DNA of 64,000 nucleotides from Prosopocoilus inquinatus (taxonomy: Eukaryota > Arthropoda > Insecta > Coleoptera > Lucanidae): the NCBI GenBank assembly GCA_036172665.1, contig CM069872.1:42580101-42644100 (forward strand), in the 5' to 3' direction. A program made the translations under genes and the position numbers. Shown one piece after another: positions 37,580-49,331 of the stretch (position 1 is its first letter; each line of letters begins with the position of its first letter). The notes under the pieces are model-generated. The model saw only the letters and a list, made by a program, of their open reading frames with translations. It did no database searches and was not told the origin of the DNA.

Positions 37580-38884
37580 ATGTCTGTAACACACTTCAAT
37601 ATCGACTTCCTCAAACCGTTGCTAGTAATAACGAAATTCCTGGCCATATCGCCAAACTATAACTTCATACAAAGAAAATTGGTGCGGACGTGGTGCCACC
37701 AAGTCTACTCTTTCCTCTTTGCCTGCTCTTTAACTGCACTCGCAGCGTACAGTTCCCACGGACGCTACAAAAACATCTTCATGTACATGTCGAAGACTCG
37801 AATTGTTCTAGAATTGGCCGGCATGAGTTTACTTTATTTTATAAACGTACTGACTACAGTCACCACAATTTTCTTTAAAAACCGCCAGTTCGAGGCAATC
37901 CTGATCAAGTTCGCAACCAGCGATGACATCATCAGGAAGTATAAAGTGGATGAGAAGAAGATTAACCCGATTTATATCGAAATCGCCTGCCTGTTTCTTT
38001 TCGCCATTTTATCGCTGTTTTTAGCGTCTTATCTTTGGGTCAGCACCGTCGGATTCACGTATTTTAGGTATTACCTCTGCGAGAATTTTCAAAAGGTCCA
38101 TCTACTGTTCGTCGTGTGGGTTTCGTTCAAGATTGTTCTGGCGGTGAAGTCCAGATTCCTTATATTAAACCACGTGTTATCGAAGACACTAGACGATTAT
38201 ATGCACAGGGAAATTGGCGACGGAAATCCAATCAACATTTTGGGTAATAATTTCAAATTGGTAAACCGCAACAGTAAATGGACGCAGGATGTGAGAAAGA
38301 TGGCGAAACTATACACCTTACTGTACGAAATCATAGACTTATTTAACGACATCTTCGGATGGATCTTATTTTTTGTGATTCTCAACGACATCTGTGGCCT
38401 TTTGGTTTCCGCTCATCTTGTAATTACATTTCAGACGAAGCACCTTCCAACATCAATCGCCGTGGGCTTTGTTGCGTTCAGCCTTACTTTCGCAGCCCCA
38501 TTTCTGGTAAGTCCCCTATTCTCGCAATGGCAAAAATTTTTAATGGACTTCTCGCTTTAGATTTTGGGTGCAGTCCTGGCGTCGCACTGCAATTCCTGCG
38601 TCAAAGAATCCCGTGAAACTTCAACATTGGCCTATCGGTTTCTGCATGAACTGAAAGGCGTCCCTTCAGAACAATATCAACGTCTGTGTGAAGACTTACA
38701 TTTATTAGCCCAGCAGGCCACCACGCGTTACCCTATTTTCAGTGCTGCAGGGTTCTGCAAGATTGATTACACGATGTTGTTCACTATGATAGGGATTTTT
38801 AGTTCGTACCTTGTGGTTGTAATACAATTTATAAAAATCTACGAGAGCATTCCGGTTGAGTTATCGTACGAGCACGGCAATTAG
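37580..38884 (+). CDS. Gustatory receptor (Gr locus B)
   Basis: Exons 37580-38506 and 38561-38884 (intron 54 bp, phase 0) give 416 aa. I chose the ATG at 37580 (MSVTHFNIDFLKPLL) because it aligns with the start of its neighbour locus C (MPTTHVNIDFIKPLL); an in-frame ATG at 37562 would add six residues. It shows the VITKFLAISPNYNF N-terminal motif, seven hydrophobic segments, FNDIFGW before the late membrane segments, FSAAGFCKIDYTMLFTMIG and the closing SSYLVVVIQF. A hydrophilic tail of about 17 residues follows the signature, longer than in most of the cluster. An AATAAA lies at 38982. It is a tandem paralog of locus C; the upstream flank (from 37391) is also shared with C, so promoter and gene were duplicated together. 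Confidence 0.94.
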
Positions 38885-39302
38885 TTATGAAATTTTCAAA
38901 AAAACAACAAATAAACCTACGTACATAGGACTAAACTAATTTTTTGTAAGCAAATACCTTTTTGGTTTATATTTGAGTACAAATAAAGGTGGTTTGTTTT
39001 AAAATGTTGAGACTGTTTTGTCTACGTTTTGTTGTCGTTTTATTGAATGTCATTCATTAGAACATGAAGTGACTTACATTAACTCATCAAAGCAAGATAT
39101 TTCCTACAAACTTTGTAATTACCAAATATTCTCTTGTCAAATTAACAGACATAACGTGCCGATATTTTTTGAAAATTAAAAAAATATTTACACACGTGCT
39201 GATGAAACTGGTACCACGACATTAAAAAAAAAAAACAAAAAGTACTTGAAATAAGGGGAACTAAGCAACTAAATTAGGTAATAAAGGGCAATAGAGGAAG
39301 TC

Positions 39303-40800
39303 TTGTTACAACTTTTTGTTTTATTAATGCCACAGGACAATACTGTCCACCAGCAATGATTCTTCCAAGAACATATTTTAAAGAGCACATGCTTCGAGGA
39401 ACACCCGCTGATACCATGGATCTTGCTGCACGGGGCGGATAGAAGAATTCTGAATTATTAGATGTAGAAGTTTGGTAAGAATTTCTATACGAGTTAGTAA
39501 CCACTACGTAATAAAAAATATAATGGGAATGTGTCTTAGGTTACTAAGAAAAAAAAACAGATTTCGAAAATCTATGTATTGGACATAAGTTTGGACCTCA
39601 GTAGAAGCCCATCTTACTTAAGTCTTCTGCATGCTGAAGATGGCCTTCTGGCCTTCTACTGAGGTCGAAACAAATGTCCAATACATAGATTGCTTCGAAA
39701 TCTCGTTTTTTCTTAGTCCCTAATCCAAGGCACATCCCCATTACATTTTTTTATTAATTGTAGAAGTTATGAAACATTTTATTACATTTGCATAGAGATC
39801 AAAGGAGAACCCAACTCTTCTAATTTATGATAATCACGAAAATCACCTAAGTATTACGATTTTAAACTTGGCAAAGGAAAATGGGTTAACAGTTCTCACT
39901 GTTCCACCACATTCAACAAATAAGTTGTAGCCATTCTGCGTGGGAATCTATAAACCTTTTTCTGCTGCATATAGTGCTGATATAGATAGGCGCAGCATCC
40001 AGGTAAGGCACTGACATTTACGAAGTTGCAGAATATGTTAATTTTGCTCCTGAAAAAGCAATAACTCCGACTAATATTATATCTGCATTTAAGAGTGTGA
40101 AGTGTGAAAGTGAATTTACTGATGTTGATCGACTTCCTTGCAAGTTCTGTTATTGGCATTGCATTTCCTCAAGAAAGTCTCAACAAAGCAGCAGGAAAGA
40201 TTGTTCTAGATTCCGCAGGTTCTTCCAGTCGATCAACAGACACCATTGAACTTGAAAATCCTTACTTAGAAGACACTGATCACGACCACAGACAAATAGT
40301 GAATTGCCTAACGCATTGCTGTTATGTAAAGAAAGTGTTTTCTAAAGTCCGGATGTATTTAAGGGTTATCTTAAAGCAGAATCTCTAGAATCATGCAAAA
40401 TGCGAAGAAGAAAAGGAAAAAGTATCATTGCAACAGGTACTTCTGAAAAGGACGCAGTAGAAGAAAGAAGCAAGTTAAAAAATTTAAAAAACAAACAAAG
40501 TACGTGAACAAAAGATTAGCAAAGTCAAGAAAAGAATGTTGTATGAAGACACAGATAGTTCGCTTGAAGAAGAACTGGATCATGGACATTCATCATCAGG
40601 AGATGAATGCTTTGTATAAATTGACCCAGATGGGTTTGAGAATCTAGACACGGCTCAAGCAAAGGGAGATCTTATGCTGGTAGAATTTAAAGTGAATAAA
40701 GCAGTATACATATATTTTGTGGCTAAACTGCTTCTGCACGGCAGTAATTGCCCACCTAACATAATAATTTTCACATTAAAGTGTCTAGTTTTCAAGTATT
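39303..40800 (+). pseudogene. Dead Tigger/pogo-type (DDE_1) transposase relic
   Basis: In the forward frames I read VTTFCFINATGQYCPPAMIL with PRTYFKEHMLRGTP (39303 onward), then SELLDVEVMKHFITFA once the 39473-39768 insertion is skipped. Next are LLIYDNHENHLSI with the DxH catalytic-type motif (near 39829), VLTVPPHS, and further 3' YEVAEYVNFAPEKAI and a TDVD motif (near 40020-40130). The order matches DDE_1 transposases of the Tigger/Jerky group. It is broken by a TAG at the usual GW position (39439-39441), a TAG after TFA, several frameshifts and the palindromic insertion. The N-terminal DNA-binding part is absent upstream of 39300. Material to about 40800 (for example DLMLVEFKVNKAVY) seems to be its decayed 3' part. 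Confidence 0.8.
39473..39768. mobile_element. Palindromic Penelope-like insertion with 9-bp target duplication
   Basis: GTAGAAGTT occurs at 39464-39472 and again at 39760-39768, and removing the intervening DNA restores the transposase reading frame. So this is an insertion with a 9-bp target-site duplication. Inside, 39503-39612 and 39648-39759 are inverted copies of one about 100-bp sequence (CTATGTATTGGACA, ACCTCAGTAGAAG and their mirrors). A one-sided tail of about 30 bp (39473-39502) is present only at the left. The right arm carries CTGAAGA, then GGTC, GAAA and CAAATGTC, a hammerhead-like order. Inverted terminal sequences plus a short tail on one side fit known Penelope-element termini; the family call is inferred. 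Confidence 0.7.
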
Positions 40801-41107
40801 TTAAAATAATTATGTATCTATGATAACAGGAAGCTCCTTGAGAAATTTTCAAAGATGGCAAGATATGTAAACTGAATTCACCCATTCATGTAATAGCTTA
40901 CAGTCAATCAGTAGTATTCTTTGACTTCGTAGCTTTTATATTAACCATCTAAAAAGCCTATCATTAAATTCAAATTACTCGGTTTCCATACATTTTATTA
41001 GGAAATGTTTACTCTTGTGCGTTGCGAAAGTGCGTTTCTAGTGTTTTTTTTTTAATACGACTTGGGGTTTTTAAAACATTTTCATTCCACAAGAAGCAAG
41101 TATTAAA

Positions 41108-42401
41108 ATGCCTACGACTCACGTCAATATCGACTTCATCAAGCCTTTACTGACCATAACGAAAGTCCTGGCGGTAACTCCAAATTATAATTTCGTACAG
41201 AGAAAACTGACGTTAATTCGAAGTTATAAATGTTATGCCTTTTTCTTCGGCTGCGTGTTAAATATGTTCGTGGTATACTGTTCGCTTGGGCGGTACAAAA
41301 ATATTTTCCAATACATGTCGAAAACGCGCATTTTTCTGGAATTGGTCAGCATGACCTTCCTTTATCTAATAAATTTCTTGAGTACAGGCAGCGCGATTTT
41401 CTTGAAAAGTCGTCAGTTCGAAGCAATTCTGGTCAAGTTTGCAATCAGCGACGACATCATCAGCAAGTATAAATTAGACGGGAAAAAGATCAATACGATT
41501 TACTTGGAAATCACAGGTATATTTACTTTCACTTTCTTATCGATATTCTTGTCCTGTTATCTTTGGATCAGCACCAGCGGATTTAAAGCATTCAAGTATT
41601 ATTTCTGCGAGCATTTTGAAAAGCTGCGCCTGTTATTTATTGTGTGGGTTTCATACAAGATTGTTTTGGCGGTGAGGTACAGGTTTATTGTATTGAATCA
41701 TGCACTTACGGAGACATTAAACAACTACATGCAAAAAGGAAGCGAAAAATTCCATCACAGTGTTTTGGGTAGCAATTTCAAGTCCGTGAATCACAGCAAT
41801 AAGTGGTCGCAGGATCTAAGAACGTTGGCAAAACTTTACACTTTGCTTTATGAAATAGTAGAGTTATTCAACAACGTCTTCGGATGGACTTTGCTTTTCG
41901 TTATTCTTAACAACATCTGCGGCTTTTTGGTTTCTGCCCATCATGTAATCACTTTTAATAAAAACCACCTTCCAATCAAGATTGCTATAAGCTTCGTTGC
42001 GTTCAGCTTTACTTACGCAGCTCCTTTTCTGGTAAGTATTCAATTTTGGTAATTAAACAGAATTTTTCATATAGTGTTTGCTTTAGACACTAGGCGCCGT
42101 GTTGGCATCATACTGCAATGGTTGTGTTAAAGCATCGCGCGAAACTTCGACCTTAGCCTACAAGTTCTTGAACGTATTGAAAGACAGCTATTCAGAAGAA
42201 TGCCAAAGGTTATGCGAAGACTTGCAGCTGTTAGCACAGCAAGCTGCAACTCGTTATCCAATTTTCACTGCTGCAGGATTTTGCAAAATTGATAACACAA
42301 TGCTATTCACCATGATTGGAATTTTTACTTCGTACCTTGTGGTCATAATACAATTTATCAAAATGTACGAGGGTATAGCGCCTCCGATAGAGAAACATTG
42401 A
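41108..42401 (+). CDS. Gustatory receptor (Gr locus C)
   Basis: Exons 41108-42031 and 42087-42401 (intron 55 bp, phase 0) give 412 aa. It is a close paralog of locus B along its length: MPTTHVNIDFIKPLLTITKV at the start, GRYKNIF.YMSKTRI after the second membrane segment, LYEIVELFNNVFGW, FTAAGFCKIDNTMLFTMIG, then TSYLVVIIQF. A hydrophilic tail follows, as in B. The two have diverged most in the extracellular and intracellular loops. The intron borders are clean (CTG|GTAAGT, TTTGCTTTAG). B and C are now separated by 2.2 kb that includes the dead Tigger element, which is absent from their other neighbours. Confidence 0.94.
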
Positions 42402-42854
42402 AACCGGAAACATTTTGGAAGAGAGAGGAATATTTTCTTTTTAAATACAAATTTCATTCTACCTATTTTAATTCTGCTTAATTTCATTATTCAAAGTTAG
42501 GCAAATAAATATTTTTTTGTTATTCCAGACTCCATTTATAGTACAGCATTTATAATATCCAAATTAATATGTCTATGGCAATACTAACGAAAAACTTTGT
42601 TCTTGTAAGTACAATGGCGTACAATTTTTACAAAGTGACTTGTAACTATCAGTTATATTTATTTATAATTAGTTTTATGCATTGCTTCTAAGCTATCCAC
42701 ATCCACAACATTTTCTGCGTTCAGAGCACTTTAGTTTTATGACAGAAACAACTTGGTGTTTTCAAATAATATCTGTAAATAATAAAGATATTTAATAAAA
42801 TGATGATACGTTTCATTACCACGCTTTACTTCAGTGTAAGTCTAAGTCAGCAAA

Positions 42855-44244
42855 ATGCTTTACAATTACCAGGTGGATATAAAATGCATCAGGCCTTTGC
42901 TATTCGCAACGAAATATTTGGCAATTTCGCCTGGTTATAATTTTCAACAAAACTCACTCATTTCCACAGTGAATCATAAAATTTACTGCGTTTTGGTCGC
43001 AGTTCTCATGACGTATATGCACATATACAGTATGATCGGTCGCTTACCAAATTACTACAGGATTCCGATCGAGCGGGTATTTTTGGAAATCGGCAGTGTT
43101 AACTCTATATACCTGATCAACATGATTTTTATAATTACGGTAACTTTGCACAAGAGAAGACAATTCGGATCTATCATGCGCAAGTTTATTGAGGTCGACG
43201 GCATCATCGCCAAATTTAAAATCAAGTACAACAAAACCGTCAATCTCATATATTTGGAAATGTCTGCCTTTTGCCTATACACCTTACTTTTGATTTCGCT
43301 TGCCGGTCGCCTTTGGATTGGCCTTTTCGGTATGTCATTATTCCAGTATTACAGCTTCGAGGATTTTCAAAGATTGCACCTATTCTTTTCCTTGTTGCTC
43401 ATGTACAAGATAATATTTTACGTGAAAAGTAGATTTCTTGTCTTGAATTTAATCCTGAAAACGGTTATCACCAACTATTTGAACGCGAGAACTCCAAATA
43501 ATGCCGAGTACCATATTCTGAGGAGCAAATGTTTTAAGTATGGACGCAGAAATATACTGGTCGATGTAAGTAACTTGGGAATCATGTATTCAACTCTGAA
43601 CGAAATCGTTGATACGTTTAATGATATTTTTGGTTGGTCTGCGTTAGCTTTATTCGTCAACAATGTCTTTGCGTTCTTAATAGCAGCGCACATGGTTATG
43701 ACTTTCGACGTGAAAATACTACCTTCAGATATTGCCCCCGTCTTCGTAATGTTTAGTGCGATGTTCATTACACCTCCTCTGGTAAGTAGGTGCTACCAAG
43801 TGCAAGCTCCATAAAAACGATACTTCTGAATTCAAGCAAGCAGGCACTTAAAATAGTACGTCCCTTCAATTGTTATAGTGGCCAAGAGAAATTTCCGAGG
43901 GGTATCGTTTTAATTGAGCGAGATGGTACACAGTGACCAAAAAGATTATAATTTCCACTGTTTTTTGTTAGGTGTTTGGAACAGTACTCAGTATATATTG
44001 CGAAGGAGCTTTTGTAGCAGCTCAAGATATTTCTACCACATGTTTCAAGTTACTGCAAAGATTCGATCGTATTCGACATGAGAGATTGTACGAAAATTTG
44101 TATTTGTTAGCCAGGTTGGCCAGCACACGTTATCCTTTTTTCACGGCTGCAGGATTTTACATAATTGACTATACCATGCTTTTTACGATGATAATGACTT
44201 TTACATCTTATTTAATTGTACTTATTCAGTTTATACAATTTTAA
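42855..44244 (+). CDS. Gustatory receptor (Gr locus D)
   Basis: Exons 42855-43781 and 43972-44244 (intron 190 bp, phase 0) give 399 aa. The N-terminus is VDIKCIRPLLFATKYLAISP with GYNF, in register with the cluster. Seven hydrophobic segments, FNDIFGW, FTAAGFYIIDYTMLFTMIM and the closing TSYLIVLIQF agree with the Gr family. It is intermediate between the B/C pair and the E/F/H group. Its second half, intron and exon 2 have a damaged copy at 48497-49250. The start ATG is the first in frame. The ligand is unknown. Confidence 0.93.
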
Positions 44245-44355
44245 CGAACTTTCTGTTTATACTCTATTCGGAAGTTCCGTTAAAATGCTTGTGAAATGCA
44301 CCTGAAATATAATAATAAAGTCGTCATTCGTTCAAACTGATTCGAGGAATAAACG

Positions 44356-45594
44356 ATGCAACACACAAGAGGGCTAAGATATATCAAGCCGATTTTACTT
44401 GCAAATAATATATTGCATATGTCTCCGAAATTTAACTTCAGGGTTGGTCGTTTAGAACGGTCTTTGCGAGCAAAATTTTTGGCGATTGCGTTGATTTTGA
44501 TTATGGTTGGAAATTTTATATACAGCGTGGTAGGTCGAACCATATACCTTTTTCCAACTACGATAGCAACCGTAATAGTCTTAGATTTGGTTTCATATCT
44601 TACTTTAACACTTGCACCGGTTGCCGCAATTTTTTGCTATAATTTCTGGAAAGCGAAGGAATATGAAGAACTTCTCCAGAAGATATGTTTCATCGACCAT
44701 ATTATCCGTAAGAATTACACCCAAAGGGAAAAAAGGTCGAACAGAATGTACGTTCTAGTTATAATGATTCTTGCTTACTGCATTATTACAACAATATACG
44801 ACGTATGCGTCTGTAGAGCGATGATGGGACCCGATATATGTCCGTTTTTTTATTTGCGAAACCTATTACGATTATACTCTTCCTTCAATATATTAGAAAT
44901 TTATGCTCTCGTTAAATATATACGGGGTGTATTTAAAAAATTAAACGACAGGCTTGATAAAACCGTAGAAGACTTTAGAATTTCAATCAGAAGAATAGAT
45001 GCAAATGAATGCATTACAGAAGTCAAAAACGTTTCCGATTTATACGAAAGCATGATAGGTATCATAGATTTATTTAACAACACATATGGTTGGAGTTTCA
45101 TCTTTTTAAACGCTTATGCCTTATCTACAACACTATGTGGTATAAATAAAATGATTGCACGCTTAATAAGTAACAAATTTTTGTACAGAAAACAGGGGAC
45201 TCTTTTTGTTATTTTATGTACTATATGGACAGTTGAATCTCTGGTAAGTTTTAATCATAGCTGTCAATTAGATGTTAGGTTTTGAACTAAAGATTTAAAT
45301 TTTTTTTTGCAGATCGTGGCAGTTGTCGGAGCTTTTGGTTGTGGTAACGTAACTGATGAAGCCAAGAGGACGATAGCAGTCTGTTACACTGGAATTTCAA
45401 CGTTACTTCACTTTCGGGAAGATGGAGATTTCGTGCAGTTTGAAGAAGCGTTGGTAGATTTAGCGCGCAGAGCAGCTACAGCCCCTTCTAGCTTTTCCGC
45501 AGCTGGATTTTTTGGAATAGATCGTTCAATTATTTTTGAGATGTTTGTGTTCGTAACATCTTACATCTTAAATTTCTTTCAACTTGATAAATAA
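44356..45594 (+). CDS. Gustatory receptor (Gr locus E)
   Basis: Exons 44356-45243 and 45313-45594 (intron 69 bp, phase 0) give 389 aa. The start is only 112 bp after the stop of locus D. Hallmarks of this subgroup are GLRYIKPILLANNILHMSP, VGRTIYLFPTTIA, CYNFWKAKEYEELLQK and RAMMGPDICPFFYLRNLLRL. Also present are YGWSFIFLNAYALSTTL and an ending TSYILNFFQLDK, in which the family's final QF is QL. It is nearly identical to locus H, which arose from the same block by duplication. The Pro-Cys segment (MMGPD-x-CPFFYLRNLL) is shared with F, H and pseudogene I only. An AATAAA lies near 45668. Confidence 0.94.
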
Positions 45595-46252
45595 CTATAA
45601 TGTTTAATGAAATATTTAAGCTCACGTAATCTCGAAATAATTGCATCTAATGTGTCTTTGAATGTAAAATAAATTGTACCAAAATATTTTCAGATGGTCA
45701 TTTTATTTTTATCCAGGAATTTAATATTCAAACTCTCTAAGTAGTAAGTTACTGTTTAAAGCAACTTTGACATCGTATTTAAAGGACTATTATTTAAAAT
45801 TGCTTGCCGTTTTGTATTTTTTTAAATAATATTTTATAGTATTTCATAGTTTAATCACTTTTACAAATTTGAAATGTTTTTTCTTAATAAATCGACTCGT
45901 GTCCGAATTATCATAACTAAAGCACGGAATTGGGAATTGGGTATTTTAAGTCATGACTTATCTTTTCAACGTATTGTGTGCATTATGGAAGAATGACAAA
46001 AAGCACATCTAAATCCTTGCTCTGATGATAGTATTTTATTGCATCACATTTTAGCAAACTCCACATTTTCTAAACAAAACTTAGAGACATTTATTATAGT
46101 AATAAGTTTATGTGTAAATATAAGTATAAATATTTGATTGAATAGGGGATAGCTTTATCAGAAAACTTTTAAAATGCATTTTAAGCGTAATTATAAAGTT
46201 CTTATTCCACCAGTTTTAACTGACGGCCAATCGATAAATGAGCTGACAAAAT

Positions 46253-47914
46253 ATGCAGGACTTAAAGGGTACTGGTGATCTCAAATCCCTCAGATTAATT
46301 TTATTCGCAAACAATCTTTTGCATATATCGCCCAGATTTAATTTCAAAAATGGTCGCTTGCAACAAACTTTACGCACAAAATTTGTTGCGATTTTATTAA
46401 TTCTTATAATGGTCGGAAACTTTATATACAGCGTGGCAGGCCGAACAGTATACTTGTTCCCACAAACAATGGTCACCATAATAATCCTAGAGATACTTTC
46501 GTTACTTTCATTAACGCTCGCGCCCGTATGCGCAATTTTTTGCTACAATTATTGGAAGGCGAAAGAATATGAGGAACTAATGCGGAAGCTTTGCATGGTA
46601 GACAACATTATGTGGATGAAACACTCAAATAAATCAAATCGAATGTATATCGTCGTTTGGCTGATCGTGATTTATTTCATGATTACCTCGGCATTCGATG
46701 TGTATGTTTGCTTAAACATGATGGGACCAGGCATGTGTCCGTACTTTTATCTACGAAATCTACTACGTCTATATTCATACTTCAATTTACTGGAAATTTA
46801 TGGCCTAGTCAAATACATGCTGTACATATTTAAAAAACTGAACGAAAAGATTATCAGAACCACAGAACGTTATGATATTGGAGAGAGCAATAAATATACT
46901 ACAGAAATCAAAAACGTGGCCAATACATATGAAGACATGATCGAAATTATTAATTTGTTTAATGACGTATACGGTTGGAGTTTCATCTTCTTAAACGCTT
47001 ACGCCTTAGCTACGACGTTATCTGGTACAAATAAAGGGATTGCACGCATGATAAGTAATAGATTTGTTCACAGGAAACAAGGAACACTTTTCATTATTTT
47101 GTGTACTGTGTGGACAGTAGAAGCTCTTGTAAGTATAAATGTACTATTACAGTAATCAATATACTGCTCAACAAATGAGAAAAAAATGTACCTATTAAAC
47201 TTACTTATGAGAAAAAGAACTGACGCCAATGGTAATTAAATATATGTAGTTTCATTTAATTGTAACTCCACCTGTAAGACCTTATGGTACAAGATTGACA
47301 GAAATGTCAAATTCTAGCACTTAAGTGCGCATGACTGTATATGTCTTCTAAAATATTTAAATATGATCCAAGAGTTAGACTTCAACAGTATCTCTTAGAT
47401 GGAGAAAATGTTAATAAGACACATTTATTGGCATTCATTAATATCACGATCACTCCTGAAATCTTTTGCAAGATTAATTATTATAGTAGGGATTATTGAA
47501 TTTATTATTTCTTCACGACTATAGCTTGGATTCATGTGCATTTTTACGTAACTCACCGCCTAAGAATGCTCTTGAATCCGGGCTCTATCAATAACAACCA
47601 ATTTCAAACAAAAAATTATGTTTTAGGTCGTGGCAATTGTGGGTGTTTTTTGTTGCGGTGATGCTAACAGCGAAGCTAAGAGAACGACTGCAATCTGTTA
47701 TACTTCACTGTTAACTTTATCTCACAATCAATCCTCCATATTTGTAAATTTCGAAAAGTTTGAGGAAGCATTGGTGAGTTTAGCACGTAGAGCAGCTACA
47801 GCTCCTTCGGATTTTTCCGCAGCTGGATTTTTTGGAATCGACCGCACGATGCCTTTTAATATGTTCGTTTTCATTACATCTTACATGCTAAACTTTTTTC
47901 AATTAGACAAATAA
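46253..47914 (+). CDS. Gustatory receptor (Gr locus F)
   Basis: Exons 46253-47128 and 47627-47914 are joined across a 498-bp intron, the longest in the array, in phase 0, giving 387 aa. It belongs to the E/H/I subgroup: LILFANNLLHISPRFNFKNG, VAGRTVYLFPQTM, NMMGPGMCPYFYLRNLLRLY and YGWSFIFLNAYALATTL. Exon 2 ends FSAAGFFGIDRTMPFNMFV, then TSYMLNFFQLDK. It is more diverged from E and H than they are from each other. The donor CTT|GTAAGT and the acceptor ATGTTTTAG are canonical. No disabling mutations were seen. Confidence 0.92.
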
Positions 47915-48261
47915 TAATATTTACTCCGAATGCACAATGGTTTTTCTGAAAATGTTTTCAGTGAATTAATTTAAATGTAAAGTTTACTTAAATGTATTAA
48001 ATTAAACTAAATAAAGTACAGCGGCACACTTACTCCTCCATGTATTCTGCTTAATTTCGTAAAAATTTCATTTAACATACTTTTTGATACTTTTTCAACA
48101 AACTGATGCTCAAATAATGTTCTCAGTTTGGCTTTCGGAAGCTTTGATAGTAAATTTACGAGGTTTACTTTACATATCTTACATCAAAATGCAATTAAAT
48201 TTTTAATAAATATATTTTTCTTATTACTAACATTTTCGTGTTGAACACATTAATCCTCTCT

Positions 48262-48380
48262 CAATTACTATAAGGCCCACGAAATTGCCTAGGGGTACCA
48301 TTTTAATTGAACAAAACGGTACATGGCAACTGGAAAGATAATTTACTCTGTTTTGTGGTAGGTGTTTAGAATAATAGTCA
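48262..48380 (+). pseudogene. Gr locus D-like fragment: intron end plus start of exon 2
   Basis: This stretch (CTCAATTACTATAAGGCCCA, then GGGGTACCATTTTAATTGAA, then a TTTGTGGTAG acceptor and GTGTTTAGAATAATAGT) matches the last about 110 bp of the locus D intron and the first bases of its exon 2. It is diverged and stops being recognisable after about 20 bp of exon. It lies upstream of the partial exon-1 copy at 48497, so the order is scrambled relative to an intact gene. Confidence 0.55.
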
Positions 48381-48496
48381 TTATACCGGGTCCGTCACTC
48401 AAAGTAGGCATACAATCTACATTGGCATACATCGGCAGCACAATTTGAACTGTATATATTCATTATTAAAATTTCTGCGAATTGCATTCACTCCAT

Positions 48497-49250
48497 CAAC
48501 TGTTTAAACGCCGAAATCTCCAAATAATGTCGAATAACATGTTCTGGAGAACATATGTTTTAACTATGGACGTAAAAATATACTAATCGATGTACTAAGT
48601 AATTTGAGGGCGATGTATTCAACTCTGATCGAAATCGCCGATATGTTTAATGATATTTTTGGCTGGTTAATTTCATTCATGAACAATGTCTTTGAGTTTT
48701 TAATAGCAGAGCAGAGGGTTGTAACTTTCGATGTGAGAATACTATCTTCAGATATTGCCCCCGTCTTCGTAATGTTTAGTGCGATGTTCATAACACCTCC
48801 TCTGGTAAGTAGGTGCTACCAAGTGCAAGCTCCATAAAAACGATACTTCTGAATTCAAGTAAGCAGGCACTTAAAACAGTACGTCCGTTCAATTGCTATA
48901 GTGGCCAAGAGAAATTTCCGAGGGGTATCGTTTTAATTGAGCGAGATGGTACACGGTGACCAACGAAATTACAATTTCCACTGTTTTTTGTTAGGTGTTT
49001 GGAACAGTACTCAGTATATATTGCGAAGGAGCATTTGTAGCAGCTCAAGATATTTCTACCACATGTTTCAAGTTACTGCAAAGATTCGATCGTATTCGAA
49101 ATGAGAGATTGTATGAAAATTTGTATTTGTTAGCCAGATTGGCCAGTACGCGTTATCCTTTTTTTACAGCTGCAGGATTTTCATAATTGATTATACCATG
49201 CTTTTTACGATGATAATGACTTTTACATCTGTTTATACTCTATTCAGAAG
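48497..49250 (+). pseudogene. Gustatory receptor pseudogene (partial copy of locus D; locus G)
   Basis: The copy begins inside exon 1, so the first about 205 codons of D are missing. It continues through the retained donor at 48804 (CTG|GTAAGT), the intron, and exon 2 from 48995. The exon-1 part reads MYSTLIEIADMFNDIFGW and VTFDVRILSSDIAPVFVMFS. In exon 2 a 1-bp deletion after TAAGF (near 49185) creates TAA at once, and a deletion of about 45 bp removes the TSYLIVLIQF end. It is clearly dead. It lies just before locus H in the same order as D before E, so it marks a block duplication. Confidence 0.88.
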
Positions 49251-49331
49251 TTTCGTTAAAATGTTTGTGAAATGCACCTGAAATATAATAATAAAGTTGT
49301 CATTCGTTCAAACTGATTCAAGGAATAAACG

